The notes under the pieces: model-generated
Database searches by the model: none
Seen by the model: only the letters and a program-made list of their open reading frames with translations
What the model was told of the DNA's origin: nothing
Part shown: piece by piece, positions 28,303 through 36,718 of the stretch
Numbering within the stretch: position 1 is the stretch's first letter
Layout of the letters: every line of letters starts with the position of its first letter
Made by a program: the position numbers and the translations under genes
From: Marinobacter xestospongiae
Lineage (GTDB): Bacteria > Pseudomonadota > Gammaproteobacteria > Pseudomonadales > Oleiphilaceae
Direction: 5' to 3'
DNA: 64,000 nucleotides
Assembly (NCBI RefSeq): GCF_023156385.1
Contig: NZ_JAKZAK010000007.1
Location: 1-64,000 of the forward strand

Positions 28303-28759
28303 GGTTCAGCTCCTTGCTGGACACCGGGGTGGCGCTGGCCGTTGCGGGGCCATCGGCATCGTCCCAGTGCTCGATCAACTGGCAGATGGTGTGGCCATCG
28401 GGAGTACCGTCGGGCATCGCCTGCCAGGCTTTGAGGGCGGACTGCATGCGGTCCCGCAGTCGCTGCAGTTCGGCGATTTCCTGCTCGACGTGATCCAGGC
28501 GCTGCTCGAACACCTCACGCACCATCGGGCAGGGTGAGTGATGATCGTCGGCGCGATGCAGGATGGTCTTGATTTCCGGCAGCGAGAAGCCTAGCTGGCG
28601 GGCCTTGCGGGCGAAGCGCAGCCGGCGCAGGTCGTCAGCGTCGAATTGCTGGTAGTTGTTGGCCGGGTTGCGGCTCGGGTTAAGCAGGCCTTCCCGGGTG
28701 TAATAGCGGACCGTGTCGGAGCTGGTGCCGGCGGCCTTGGCGAGTTCGTTGACCTTCAT
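28295..28759 (-). CDS. MerR family regulator of the copper operon
   Basis: A 154-residue MerR protein: [26 protein letters not shown] is the winged helix and a long dimerisation helix follows. It has only two cysteines, about Cys77 (HHSPCPMV) and Cys126 (HTICQLIE), and lacks the CX7C metal loop of CueR; the pattern is nearer PbrR/CadR or MerR. GAGG seven bases before the ATG supports the start. It is the first gene of the operon with copA, so it should activate its own promoter when metal binds. Copper sensing is inferred from copA, not shown by the metal site. Confidence 0.87.
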   Translation of the reverse strand: MKVNELAKAAGTSSDTVRYYTREGLLNPSRNPANNYQQFDADDLRRLRFARKARQLGFSLPEIKTILHRADDHHSPCPMVREVFEQRLDHVEQEIAELQRLRDRMQSALKAWQAMPDGTPDGHTICQLIEHWDDADGPATASATPVSSKELNHD

Positions 28760-28810
28760 GGGCAATCCTCATCGCAGAGCGGGGGCCGTCATCGGCCCCT
28801 GGATGAGGAT

Positions 28811-28842
28811 ACCTTAAAACCTGTGAGCTACTCATGGGTCAA
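28811..28842 (-). promoter_or_regulatory. MerR-type promoter and operator of the copper operon
   Basis: On the minus strand, -35 TTGACC (28837-28842) and -10 TAAGGT (28811-28816) are separated by 20 bases, the over-long spacer that MerR regulators correct. Inside lies a dyad with half sites ACCCATGAG and CTCACAGGT and a three-base centre (28819-28839), 7 of 9 positions symmetric. The merR start is 52 bases further on. This predicts metal-induced, autoregulated expression of merR-copA-peptide-DUF411. Confidence 0.78.
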
Positions 28843-28845
28843 GGG

Positions 28846-29166
28846 TCAGGAATGATTCTGGCGGGCCCTGAGGAAAACGCCGCAGTGGCGGCACTGGTCA
28901 GGCGCCATCAGTTTGGCCTGCCAGCCGATCTTGACGCCGCAGGCGGGGCAGGCCAGTCGCAGCTGCAGGATGATGATGGGGGTGACCAGGGCCGCCAGCA
29001 GCAACCCCAGAGGTCCCCAGCTGTCACCACTGGACAGGCCCAACTGGCTGCTGAAAATCAGCACCACGATAAGGGCAAAGAAGGCGAAGATGAAATAGCC
29101 CTGGTTGCAGGCTTCCCAGCGGCGCAGGCGGCGGTCTTGTTCGGCGGTCAGGTATTGATTGGGCAT
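28846..29166 (-). CDS. two-helix membrane protein with zinc-ribbon tail
   Basis: A 106-residue protein with two membrane helices (YFIFAFFALIVVLIFSSQLGL; WGPLGLLLAALVTPIIILQL) followed by a small zinc-ribbon-like tail with CPACGVKI and CRHCGVFL. The four cysteines lie in two CxxC pairs 19 residues apart. It is divided from merR only by the operator region and could be transcribed toward it. The family is unknown; the tail suggests metal binding or a protein-protein module. Confidence 0.66.
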   Translation of the reverse strand: MPNQYLTAEQDRRLRRWEACNQGYFIFAFFALIVVLIFSSQLGLSSGDSWGPLGLLLAALVTPIIILQLRLACPACGVKIGWQAKLMAPDQCRHCGVFLRARQNHS

Positions 29167-29244
29167 GGTGCTTCCGTCGGTGTCTGACAGGGGATTGTGT
29201 GAGGTTGTACCGACAGATTCAATCTTCGGTTCACAGGATGGATT

Positions 29245-31494
29245 CTATTCGCTGACCAGCAGGCCCTCGTCCCGCAGCATCTGTTCCAGCAGCAGCGGCT
29301 GGATCGGGCGGCTGATCAGGTAACCCTGGGCCAGGTCGCAGTGGTTGTCTCGCAGGAACTGCAGCTGGGCGTCGGTTTCCACCCCTTCGGCGACCACTCG
29401 CACGCCCAGGTTGTGGGCCAGGTTGATCACCGCCCGGGTGATGGTGGCGTCGTCCCGGCGTTCGGTGACGTTGGTGATGAAGGAGCGGTCAATCTTCAGC
29501 AGATCCACCGGAAAGTCCCGCAGGTAGGCCAGCGAGGAATAACCGACCCCGAAGTCGTCGATGGCCAGGTGCACGCCCAGCTCATGCAGCCGCACCAACT
29601 GGTTACGGTTGTGTTCGATGTTCTGGATGAAGATCTCTTCGGTCAGTTCCACCTCCAGCCGGCTGGCCGGAACCTCGTGGTGGCTCAGGGCACGCTGGAT
29701 GGTGTCCACCAGATCGTCCTCGTCGAGCTCCCGCCCTGAGAGGTTGATGGCGATGCGCAGATGACTGAGGGGGCCGTTGCGCCACTGAGCCAGCTGGCGA
29801 CAGGCGGCATCGACCACCCAGCGGCCGATATCGGTAATGCGGCCATTCTCCTCCGCCAGGGGAATGAATTCGAACGGCGGGATCATCCCGCGATCCGGAT
29901 GACGCCAGCGGATCAGTGCTTCGGCGCTGTTGACCCGACCGCTGGTCAGGTCGAGCTGGGGCTGCAGATGCAGCTCGAATTCGTCCTGGGCGAGGGCCTT
30001 GTTGAGGTCTTTGTCCAGCTCCAGGCGGCGGAGTTCCCGATCCAGCATGCCCTCGGTGTAGAACTGGTAGCCGTTGCGGCCGTTTTCCTTGGCCCGGTGC
30101 AGGGCGATGTCGGCGTTGCGCAGCAGTACATCGCCGTCGAGGCCGCTCTGGGGATAGATGGCGATGCCCATGGTGGCGGTGATGTGGTGGGTCTGGCCCT
30201 GGATGGCAAAGGGCTCGGCAAAGCATTTCTGGATCTGCCCGAGCAGGTGAATCACGTCGTCGATTTCTTCGACGTGCTGCTGGCATACCATGAATTCGTC
30301 GCCGCCGGAATAGGCCACCATCACCAGTTCGTCACTGAGGGCGTTGAGTCGGCTGGCGATTTTCACCAGTAGCTCGTCGCCAAACTGGTGGCCGAGGGAA
30401 TCGTTGAGCATCTGGAAACGGTCCAGATCGATCATCAGCAGGGCCAGCTGGTGCTGTTGCCGCTCCGCCAGCATCAGGGTATGGGACAGGTCTTCCATGA
30501 AGAAGCGGCGGTTGGCCAGACCGGTGAGCGGGTCGGTGGACTCCAGCCGGGCCAGGTCCTGCTGGATGACTTCACGCTGGTGGATTTCCTGTTCCAGGGT
30601 ATGGCGGGTTTTGAGCAGATCCTGATTACGTTTGAGCACCAGTTGCACCAGCAGCCCCAGCAGGCTCATCAGCAACCCCATCACCAGCAGGGTCACGAAG
30701 GTCACCCAGGGCAGGCTGCTCTGGTGCTGGTCCAGCCAGTGGGTGGTTGGTGTCAGGGTCAGTTCCCAGGTGACGTTGGCCAGGGGAATGGTCACGGTGT
30801 GGCTGTACTGGGAGCGGACCGGCGCGTCCGGACTCAGACGGTACGCCGGGCGGCCATTCTCGACGATATCCACATGGAACTGCTGGCGCACCCGGTCGGT
30901 CAGCAGCAGGGTGGCGAGGCTCTCCATCCGGAACACCCCGGCGATAAAGCCGCGGTTGTCCTCGCCGGCACCAATGGGGGCGTAGATCACCAGACCGGTG
31001 CCCCCCTGTTCCAGCTCGATGATGCCGGTGGTGTCCATCACCCCCTCGGTGGCGGCGTTTTCCAGTGCGGTGCGACGGGCTTCGGAGAAGGCGACGTTGA
31101 AGCCGATGGCGGAGCGGTTGCCGTCGAGCGGCTCCAGCCAGCGGATGATGAAGTTGCGGTCGATCCATTCGATGGCCTGGTAGACGTCAAAGTCGTCCAG
31201 GTAGTGGCGGGCATCCTCGCGCCACAGTCGTTCTTCCATGATGGCGGTGGCGGCCTGGCGGCTGGCCATGCGGTCAATGGCGTCGATGTGGGCGCGAAAG
31301 CGGGTTTGCAGTTCCCGCGACATGGCATCGGCCTCGGTGGCCAGCGCGCTCTGCAGTTGTTGTTGCTGTTGTTGGTCGGAGCCCTGTTTGAGGGCGATGG
31401 CGGTGATCAGAAACAGCAGCAGAACCAGGGCGGGCAGGGCCGGATTGAGCATCACGGCGGCAAGCTGTTGGGATCTTGGTCTGGGGAATTGCAC
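29245..31494 (-). CDS. CHASE-GGDEF-EAL cyclic-di-GMP enzyme
   Basis: About 749 residues. An N-terminal membrane helix (LPALVLLLFLITAIALK) leads to a periplasmic CHASE-type sensor (EWIDRNFIIRWLEPLDGNRSAIGFNV...), a second helix, then a GGDEF domain with an intact YSGGDEF (about 397) and an EAL domain with intact EALIRW (about 524) and DDFGVGYSSLAYL. Both synthesis and breakdown of cyclic-di-GMP are possible. The annotated GTG at 31494 has GGAG six bases upstream; a GTG four codons earlier is less likely. Upstream lies an AT-rich region with a four-copy tandem repeat. Confidence 0.88.
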   Translation of the reverse strand: MQFPRPRSQQLAAVMLNPALPALVLLLFLITAIALKQGSDQQQQQQLQSALATEADAMSRELQTRFRAHIDAIDRMASRQAATAIMEERLWREDARHYLDDFDVYQAIEWIDRNFIIRWLEPLDGNRSAIGFNVAFSEARRTALENAATEGVMDTTGIIELEQGGTGLVIYAPIGAGEDNRGFIAGVFRMESLATLLLTDRVRQQFHVDIVENGRPAYRLSPDAPVRSQYSHTVTIPLANVTWELTLTPTTHWLDQHQSSLPWVTFVTLLVMGLLMSLLGLLVQLVLKRNQDLLKTRHTLEQEIHQREVIQQDLARLESTDPLTGLANRRFFMEDLSHTLMLAERQQHQLALLMIDLDRFQMLNDSLGHQFGDELLVKIASRLNALSDELVMVAYSGGDEFMVCQQHVEEIDDVIHLLGQIQKCFAEPFAIQGQTHHITATMGIAIYPQSGLDGDVLLRNADIALHRAKENGRNGYQFYTEGMLDRELRRLELDKDLNKALAQDEFELHLQPQLDLTSGRVNSAEALIRWRHPDRGMIPPFEFIPLAEENGRITDIGRWVVDAACRQLAQWRNGPLSHLRIAINLSGRELDEDDLVDTIQRALSHHEVPASRLEVELTEEIFIQNIEHNRNQLVRLHELGVHLAIDDFGVGYSSLAYLRDFPVDLLKIDRSFITNVTERRDDATITRAVINLAHNLGVRVVAEGVETDAQLQFLRDNHCDLAQGYLISRPIQPLLLEQMLRDEGLLVSE

Positions 31495-31650
31495 GGAAGG
31501 CTCCACACCCGTGGGCTCAGGCGCCCTTACTCAGTCTGCTCAGGGGGCTGACGGGTCCATCCCGGCTTCCCGGCCTGCCACTGTCCCGGTATCGGGACGG
31601 TATCAATCAATCGTTGCCCTGAATCACTGCCATCAATCGATCACTACTAT

Positions 31651-31706
31651 TATAGGACATCTAGTATAAGACAACTCGTATAGGACAACTCGTATAGGAC
31701 AACTCG
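31651..31706. repeat. four tandem 14-bp repeats in a promoter region
   Basis: Four adjoining 14-base units: TATAGGACATCTAG (31651), TATAAGACAACTCG (31665), TATAGGACAACTCG (31679) and the same again (31693). They lie in the AT-rich 292-base gap between the CHASE-GGDEF-EAL gene and the CoA-binding protein gene, about 157 bases upstream of the former. Regular spacing suggests a multi-copy regulator site or a slippage-prone tract. No match to a named operator is recognised. Confidence 0.85.
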
Positions 31707-31798
31707 CGTACAGGGCACAAGCGTTGTATCTATATAAGATCAAACAGTTAGAAGTCGCAACCGTTTTTTGACGGGATTTTGATACGACGTGTAAGGTG

Positions 31799-32239
31799 CT
31801 ATCCGGGTGTGGTGTCCCGCTGCTCCAGTCCCAGCCGGGGAATTTCCCGCTTGGGGCAGCGATCCATCACTACCGTCAGCCCGGCCGCCTCGGCACGGGC
31901 GGCACCGGTCTCATTGATCACGCCAATCTGCAGCCACAGAGCGGGAATGCCCAGTTCGATGGCCTCGTCGATCACGGCATCGGTGCGTTCTGGGGCGAGG
32001 AACACATCCACCAGGTCCGGACGGCACGGCAGCGACGCCAGATCGGTGGCGACGGTTTCGCCCAGCAGCGGCTCGCCCGCCAGCCGCGGGTTGACCGGCA
32101 GTACCCGGTAGCCCTGCTGTTGCAGGTACGCCATCACCTCATGGCTGGGGCGCTGGGGTTTGTTGCTGGCGCCCACCAGGGCAATGGTGCGCACGGACTG
32201 CAGCAGCGATCGAAGCTGCTCTGGCTGGTTACTGGGCAT
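31799..32239 (-). CDS. CoA-binding domain protein (YccU type)
   Basis: A 146-residue protein with a Rossmann-type CoA-binding fold: TIALVGASNKPQRPSHEVMAYLQQQGYRVLPVNP is the nucleotide loop and ALWLQIGVINETGAARAEAAGL the later part. It resembles E. coli YccU. The ATG at 32239 lies two bases past the folX stop (TGACCATG), so translation is probably coupled. It is the last gene of the folE-folX operon. Its physiological role is unknown. Confidence 0.82.
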   Translation of the reverse strand: MPSNQPEQLRSLLQSVRTIALVGASNKPQRPSHEVMAYLQQQGYRVLPVNPRLAGEPLLGETVATDLASLPCRPDLVDVFLAPERTDAVIDEAIELGIPALWLQIGVINETGAARAEAAGLTVVMDRCPKREIPRLGLEQRDTTPG

Positions 32240-32241
32240 GG

Positions 32242-32622
32242 TCAGTGGTCCCGATGGGCCTCCAGAGAAACGGATACCGATTCGGCGTAACGTAACGCAT
32301 GGGGCTTGTCGATTTCCACCCGCGCCCAGCACACCGGCTGGTGGTCCATGACAATCGCCAGCACCTCATGGGTCAGGCGCTCCAGCAGGGCGAAGCGGTT
32401 GCCGTCCACGTGATGGATGATCTGCTTGGTGATGGTGCGGTAGTTCAGCGCCGATTCGATTTCGTTACGGTGGATGGCATCGCTGGCGTCGTAGGTCAGA
32501 CAGACGTTGATGCGGACATCCTGCTGGTTGTTGATCTCTTCGTCCTTAATGCCAATGTAGGTTCTCAGCAGCAGGTCTTTAATACGGACGGTGGCCAGTT
32601 GGCTGACATCGGATACGGCCAT
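32242..32622 (-). CDS. folX: dihydroneopterin triphosphate 2'-epimerase
   Basis: A 126-residue FolB-fold protein with FolX hallmarks: [56 protein letters not shown], and [20 protein letters not shown]. These match E. coli FolX more closely than FolB (the EINNxQD and NYRTxTK blocks). FolX makes dihydromonapterin triphosphate for tetrahydromonapterin, a cofactor of phenylalanine hydroxylase in Pseudomonas. It lies 13 bases after folE, which supplies its substrate. Confidence 0.87.
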   Translation of the reverse strand: MAVSDVSQLATVRIKDLLLRTYIGIKDEEINNQQDVRINVCLTYDASDAIHRNEIESALNYRTITKQIIHHVDGNRFALLERLTHEVLAIVMDHQPVCWARVEIDKPHALRYAESVSVSLEAHRDH

Positions 32623-32635
32623 GGTGTCTCCCGGG

Positions 32636-33202
32636 TTAGCGTTTTTGGATCAGGGTAAGGAATTCGGTGCGGGTGGCCTGGGACTGACGGAAAGCCCCCA
32701 GCATCACCGACGTTTTCATCAGCGAGTTCTGTTTCTCCACGCCCCGCATCATCATGCACATGTGCTGGGCTTCAATGACCACTGCGACGCCGCGGGCGCC
32801 AGTCACCTGCTCAATGGCTTCGGCGATTTCGCGGGTCAGGTTTTCCTGGATCTGCAGGCGCCGGGCGTACATGTCCACAATGCGGGCGAATTTTGACAGC
32901 CCCAGAACCTTGCCCTGGGGCATGTAGGCGATGTGGCACTTGCCGATGAATGGCAGCAGGTGGTGCTCGCACAGGCTGTAGAGTTCGATATCCTGGACCA
33001 CCACCATCTCATCCATGGTGGACTCGAAAATGGCGCCGTTGACCAGCTCATCGAGGGTCTGCTGATAGCCGCGGGTGAGGAACTGCATGGCCTTGGCTGC
33101 CCGCTTGGGGGTGTCCTGCAGGCCTTCACGCTGGCTGTCTTCGCCCAGGTGTTCGATGATCTGGCGGTAGTTGTCGGTCAGTTGGTCGAGTGAGTCGGTC
33201 AT
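32636..33202 (-). CDS. folE: GTP cyclohydrolase I
   Basis: A 188-residue Fol[24 protein letters not shown], then [28 protein letters not shown] holding zinc-ligand Cys and His, [16 protein letters not shown], and [17 protein letters not shown] with the third ligand. It makes dihydroneopterin triphosphate from GTP. First gene of the folE-folX-CoA-binding operon. The ATG at 33202 has only a weak ribosome site but gives the usual length; upstream in-frame sequence is not FolE-like. Its promoter should lie in the 214-base gap shared with the hydrolase at 33417. Confidence 0.94.
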   Translation of the reverse strand: MTDSLDQLTDNYRQIIEHLGEDSQREGLQDTPKRAAKAMQFLTRGYQQTLDELVNGAIFESTMDEMVVVQDIELYSLCEHHLLPFIGKCHIAYMPQGKVLGLSKFARIVDMYARRLQIQENLTREIAEAIEQVTGARGVAVVIEAQHMCMMMRGVEKQNSLMKTSVMLGAFRQSQATRTEFLTLIQKR

Positions 33203-33416
33203 GGCCGTGACGGTGTCCTGTCTGTCGTTGTCAGCTCTACAGCTTAAGCGAAACCATTCGCGGGCTCCATGCAGGAGCTGCTTATTAATTACGGTGCTCC
33301 GGAACAATCCGACCACGCCAACAGGGCCTTAATTGGCAAAATGCCTCTGGCAATGATGACGTCACATGTCCATTGGACTAAAGTGGCAGCTTAACAATTG
33401 TTCGGGGAGAGACTTG

Positions 33417-34334
33417 ATGGAACAGGAATTTCCCGTCGTTCTGGAGCGCAGCCCGGCCCAGGCCGATGCCCTGACCCTGGAGGCCTGGCAACAGGGTGGC
33501 AAGTGGTTCCGTTACGACGGGCACGCCATTTTCAGCCGTATGGAAGGTCAGGGCGAAGATCTGGTGCTGGTGCACGGCTACCCCACCGCGAGCTGGGACT
33601 GGTCCCGGCTATGGCCGTTGCTGGTGCCCCACCATCGCGTGCTGACCCTGGACCTGCTGGGCTTCGGTTTCTCCGACAAGCCGCCTCACCACAAATACTG
33701 CATCGAAGACCAGGCCGACCTGATGCAGGGCTGGCTGGAGGGGCTGGGGGTGTGCGAGGCTCACCTGCTGGTGCACGACTATGGCTGCAGTGTGGCCCAG
33801 GAGCTGTTGGCGCGGGAGCAGGAAGGCCTGCTGCCGTTCCGCATCGCCAGTGTCTGTTTTCTCAATGGGGCGCTGTTCCCGGAAGTCCATCGGCCGCTGC
33901 TGATCCAGAAGCTGCTGGTGGGGCCGATGGGAGGGCTGGTCAGCCGGGGGCTGTCACGACGCACCTTCGACAGCCAGTTCCGGCGTCTGTTCGGGGGCCG
34001 GCACTGGCCGTCCCAGGCGGAGCTGGACGACTTCTGGCAACTGCTTACCTACAACAACGGCCGTGGCATCCTGCACCGGCTGATCCGTTTCATGGAGGAG
34101 CGTCGCTGCCACCGCAACCGCTGGGTCAGTGCGTTGCTCAAGGCCGACCAGCCGATCAAGGTGATCTATGGCCGCTCCGATCCCATCTCCGGCGTTGCCA
34201 TGTGCCGGCGGTTTCAGGAACTGGACGCCAACGTTGACAGCCTGGCGCTGCGGCGGGTGGGGCACTACCCCCATTACGAAGCTCCGGTGGAGGTGTTCGA
34301 GGCCTATCAGGCGTTCCGTCAGCAGCGCGACTGA
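33417..34334 (+). CDS. alpha/beta hydrolase, MEST / epoxide hydrolase-like
   Basis: A 305-residue alpha/beta hydrolase. LVLVHGYPTASWDWSRLWPLL holds the oxyanion HGYP motif, TLDLLGFGFSDKPPH follows, and VHDYGCSVAQELLAR has aspartate (about D121) as nucleophile, as in haloalkane dehalogenases and epoxide hydrolases. The acid is probably in YGRSDPISG and the base in GHYPHYEAP. The layout fits MEST-like proteins. GGGGAGA before the ATG at 33417 supports this start over the one at 33366. Substrate unknown; it is divergent from folE. Confidence 0.82.
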   Translation: MEQEFPVVLERSPAQADALTLEAWQQGGKWFRYDGHAIFSRMEGQGEDLVLVHGYPTASWDWSRLWPLLVPHHRVLTLDLLGFGFSDKPPHHKYCIEDQADLMQGWLEGLGVCEAHLLVHDYGCSVAQELLAREQEGLLPFRIASVCFLNGALFPEVHRPLLIQKLLVGPMGGLVSRGLSRRTFDSQFRRLFGGRHWPSQAELDDFWQLLTYNNGRGILHRLIRFMEERRCHRNRWVSALLKADQPIKVIYGRSDPISGVAMCRRFQELDANVDSLALRRVGHYPHYEAPVEVFEAYQAFRQQRD

Positions 34335-35396
34335 TCAGATCGGCGTGGCGTCCGTGGGCAGTCCGTTCCGGCGATTGACCAAGTCGCGGCTGCTGACCAT
34401 CCGGTTGCGGCCCTGCAGCTTGGCCTGGTAGAGCGCCTGGTCGGCGCGATTGAGCCAGGTGGACCAGGTCTCCCCCCGTTTCACCTCGGTGACGCCAGCA
34501 CTGGCGGTGACCTGGATTTCCCGCAGGAACGGCGCCGCGCTGATGTTGCCAATCAGTTGCTGAGCCAGCTGTTCCGCATCCTTCTGTCGGGTCTCCGGCA
34601 ACACCAGCATGAACTCCTCGCCGCCAATGCGGAAGGCCTGATCGCTCTCCCGCAACCGCTTGCGAATCCGCTCCGCGACTTCCTTCAGCACCTGATCGCC
34701 CGCGACATGACCCCAGCGGTCGTTGATGTGCTTGAAGTGGTCCAGGTCCAGCAGGATCATGCTGGATACCCGCTCGTACCGTTCCCGCATCTGGATCTGG
34801 CTGTTGAGGATGTCCGCCAGTTGCGAGCGGTTGAGGCAGCCGGTCAATGGGTCGGTGGTGGCGAGGTGGATCAGCTCTTCTTTCAGCCGACCCACCAGCC
34901 AGGCAAACACCAGAACAAACACGCAGGTCAGGCCCAGAGAGAAGGTGATGCGCCAGAACGCCGGCTCCGGAAAGGTGAGGAAGGAAATGCAGGCCATGAT
35001 CGCCACGAACACCACGTTGCAGGCGGTGGATTCCCGCAACGGCAACAGGAAACAGCAGGCGGCGATGCCGGGATAGGCCCAATAAAGCCCGGTGTGGCCA
35101 TTGATTGCGGTGGAGTAGGCGGATGACGTCAGCGCCAGCAGCACAAACGGCCAGCCCCGCAGGAAATACACTTGCCACCAGCGCAGACAGACGATCACCA
35201 GCACCGAGTTCAGGCTGAACAGTGCCAACAGAATGGCCAGCAGGGTGTGATCCTGACGCCACTGCACCAACACCAGGGGGGCCACCGCGATCAGGGCCCA
35301 GAAATGGATGTGGTAGATGATCTGGCGACGGAATCCGAGGATCACCAGGGTGGGGTTGGTGGTTGCTTTGGTGAATGCAACGTTTGGAAACGCCAA
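34335..35396 (-). CDS. membrane diguanylate cyclase
   Basis: About 353 residues: six hydrophobic segments (for example FWALIAVAPLVLVQW; TLLAILLALFSLNSVLVIVCLRWWQVYF) followed by a C-terminal GGDEF domain with RIGGEEF (about 257), TDPLTGCLNRSQLADIL and DLDHFKHINDRWGHVAGDQVL. It should make cyclic-di-GMP. No ATG fits. AGGAG six bases before a TTG at 35396 is by far the best ribosome site, so a TTG start is proposed; a GTG at 35510 is the longer alternative. It begins directly after the hydrolase stop on the other strand. Confidence 0.82.
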   Translation of the reverse strand: MAFPNVAFTKATTNPTLVILGFRRQIIYHIHFWALIAVAPLVLVQWRQDHTLLAILLALFSLNSVLVIVCLRWWQVYFLRGWPFVLLALTSSAYSTAINGHTGLYWAYPGIAACCFLLPLRESTACNVVFVAIMACISFLTFPEPAFWRITFSLGLTCVFVLVFAWLVGRLKEELIHLATTDPLTGCLNRSQLADILNSQIQMRERYERVSSMILLDLDHFKHINDRWGHVAGDQVLKEVAERIRKRLRESDQAFRIGGEEFMLVLPETRQKDAEQLAQQLIGNISAAPFLREIQVTASAGVTEVKRGETWSTWLNRADQALYQAKLQGRNRMVSSRDLVNRRNGLPTDATPI

Positions 35397-35402
35397 GGGA
35401 TA

Positions 35403-35407
35403 CTCCT
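35403..35407 (-). promoter_or_regulatory. ribosome binding site choosing a TTG start
   Basis: AGGAG on the minus strand, followed by TATCCC and then TTG at 35396. No other candidate start of this cyclase gene has a comparable site. Confidence 0.7.
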
Positions 35408-35626
35408 GACTGTCGGTTGTGACACCCTCTTCCGCGCTGAGGGCTCGCGATGAGTCTAGCACGGCCTTGGAGGGTGGACGATGTTTGAAATGGCGCTGGT
35501 TCACGGTCACAAAGGCCGGGCAACGGTCGCGTTGAGTCGTGTTGATCAGTGCGACCGGGCCGATGGTGGCGTAGCAGGAACCGTCTTTGCTTGGTTACAC
35601 TCGTCGGTTAACCTGGAGGAAGTGAT

Positions 35627-36718
35627 ATGACCGCAATTCATACCCGGCCACCGGCGCTGACCGTTCGTGCCGGTCGGCGGGCCCTGGCGCGTCTCAAGGC
35701 CGAGCCGCTGACGCCAGCGGACGTGCACGTGGTTCCCGGCGCTGCCGGTGGTCCCAAGGCCCTGGGGTTGACGGGCCTGGATAAGGCAATTTTCGGCGAC
35801 TGGCTGCCGCGGGCGCCCCAGGAAAGGGCATTGATCGGTTCGTCCATTGGCAGCTGGCGGTTTGCCGCGGTGGCGTCCAGCGACGACCCCAAGGCCCAGT
35901 TGGCGACGCTGGCGGAGCTTTACACCTGCCAGCGCTTCTCCAAGGGGGTCAGTGCCGCCGAGGTCAGCCGTAAGAGTGTGCAGTTCCTGGAGCAGTTGCT
36001 GGCGGGGCGAGAGGACTTCCTGCTCAACCATCCCCATTACCGCCTCAACATTGTGGTGGTGCGCAGCCGTGGGCTGCTGGAGCACGATAGCCGTGGGCGT
36101 CTGGGTCTGGGGCTGATGAACGCCATCAGCGCCAATATGGTGAGCCGCCGGCACCTGGGGCGTTTCATGGAGCGGGGCATTGTCCACGACGCCCGCCTGC
36201 CGCTGCCGATGGCCAAGCTGGTGGATTTCCCCAGTCACCAGGTGGAGCTGAATCGGGACAACCTGTTGCCGGCCCTGCTGGCGTCGGCGTCGATTCCACT
36301 TGTGATGTCCGGGGTGCGCAACATTCCCGGTGCCCCGGAGGGCGTCTACCGTGACGGCGGGCTGCTCGACTACCACCTCGACCTGCCCTACGAGCAGCCC
36401 GGCGTGGTGCTTTACCCCCACTTCACCGACCGGGTGATCCCGGGCTGGTTCGACAAGTCCCTGCCCTGGCGCCGTGGCGACGCCACCCGGCTGCAGGATG
36501 TGCTGCTGATCGCGCCTTCGCCGGAGTACCTGGCGTCGTTGCCAGACCGCAAGCTGCCGGACCGCAAGGACTTCGAGCGTTACCTTGGTGACGATGCCGG
36601 CCGTGAGAAGGCCTGGCGGGGCGCGGTGGCCGCCAGCGATCAGCTCGGCGAGGAATTCCTGGAACTGGTGGACAGCGGTCGCCTGAAGGACGTGCTGCGG
36701 CCGCTGGAAGGGCGTTAG
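35627..36718 (+). CDS. patatin-like phospholipase
   Basis: A 363-residue patatin-like protein. VVPGAAGGPKALGL is the oxyanion glycine-rich loop, IGSSIGSWRFAAVA the GxSxG nucleophile elbow (about Ser74), and VYRDGGLLDYH the DGG motif with the catalytic aspartate of the Ser-Asp dyad. Patatins hydrolyse lipid acyl esters. GGAGG before the ATG supports the start. It overlaps the sensor gene on the other strand by 4 bases at its end. No signal peptide is seen, so it is probably cytoplasmic. Confidence 0.84.
   Translation: MTAIHTRPPALTVRAGRRALARLKAEPLTPADVHVVPGAAGGPKALGLTGLDKAIFGDWLPRAPQERALIGSSIGSWRFAAVASSDDPKAQLATLAELYTCQRFSKGVSAAEVSRKSVQFLEQLLAGREDFLLNHPHYRLNIVVVRSRGLLEHDSRGRLGLGLMNAISANMVSRRHLGRFMERGIVHDARLPLPMAKLVDFPSHQVELNRDNLLPALLASASIPLVMSGVRNIPGAPEGVYRDGGLLDYHLDLPYEQPGVVLYPHFTDRVIPGWFDKSLPWRRGDATRLQDVLLIAPSPEYLASLPDRKLPDRKDFERYLGDDAGREKAWRGAVAASDQLGEEFLELVDSGRLKDVLRPLEGR

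Noticed and set aside
25957..28434. 825-residue plus-strand frame
   Set aside because: It is the antisense of copA and merR, rich in His/Gly/Asp, with no recognisable fold.
32242..32622. FolB (dihydroneopterin aldolase) label
   Set aside because: The blocks EINNxQD and ALNYRTxTK and the pairing with folE fit FolX better; FolB remains a minor possibility.
33357..33364. TGACGTCA palindrome as an operator
   Set aside because: An eight-base palindrome alone is expected by chance and matches no bacterial regulator here.
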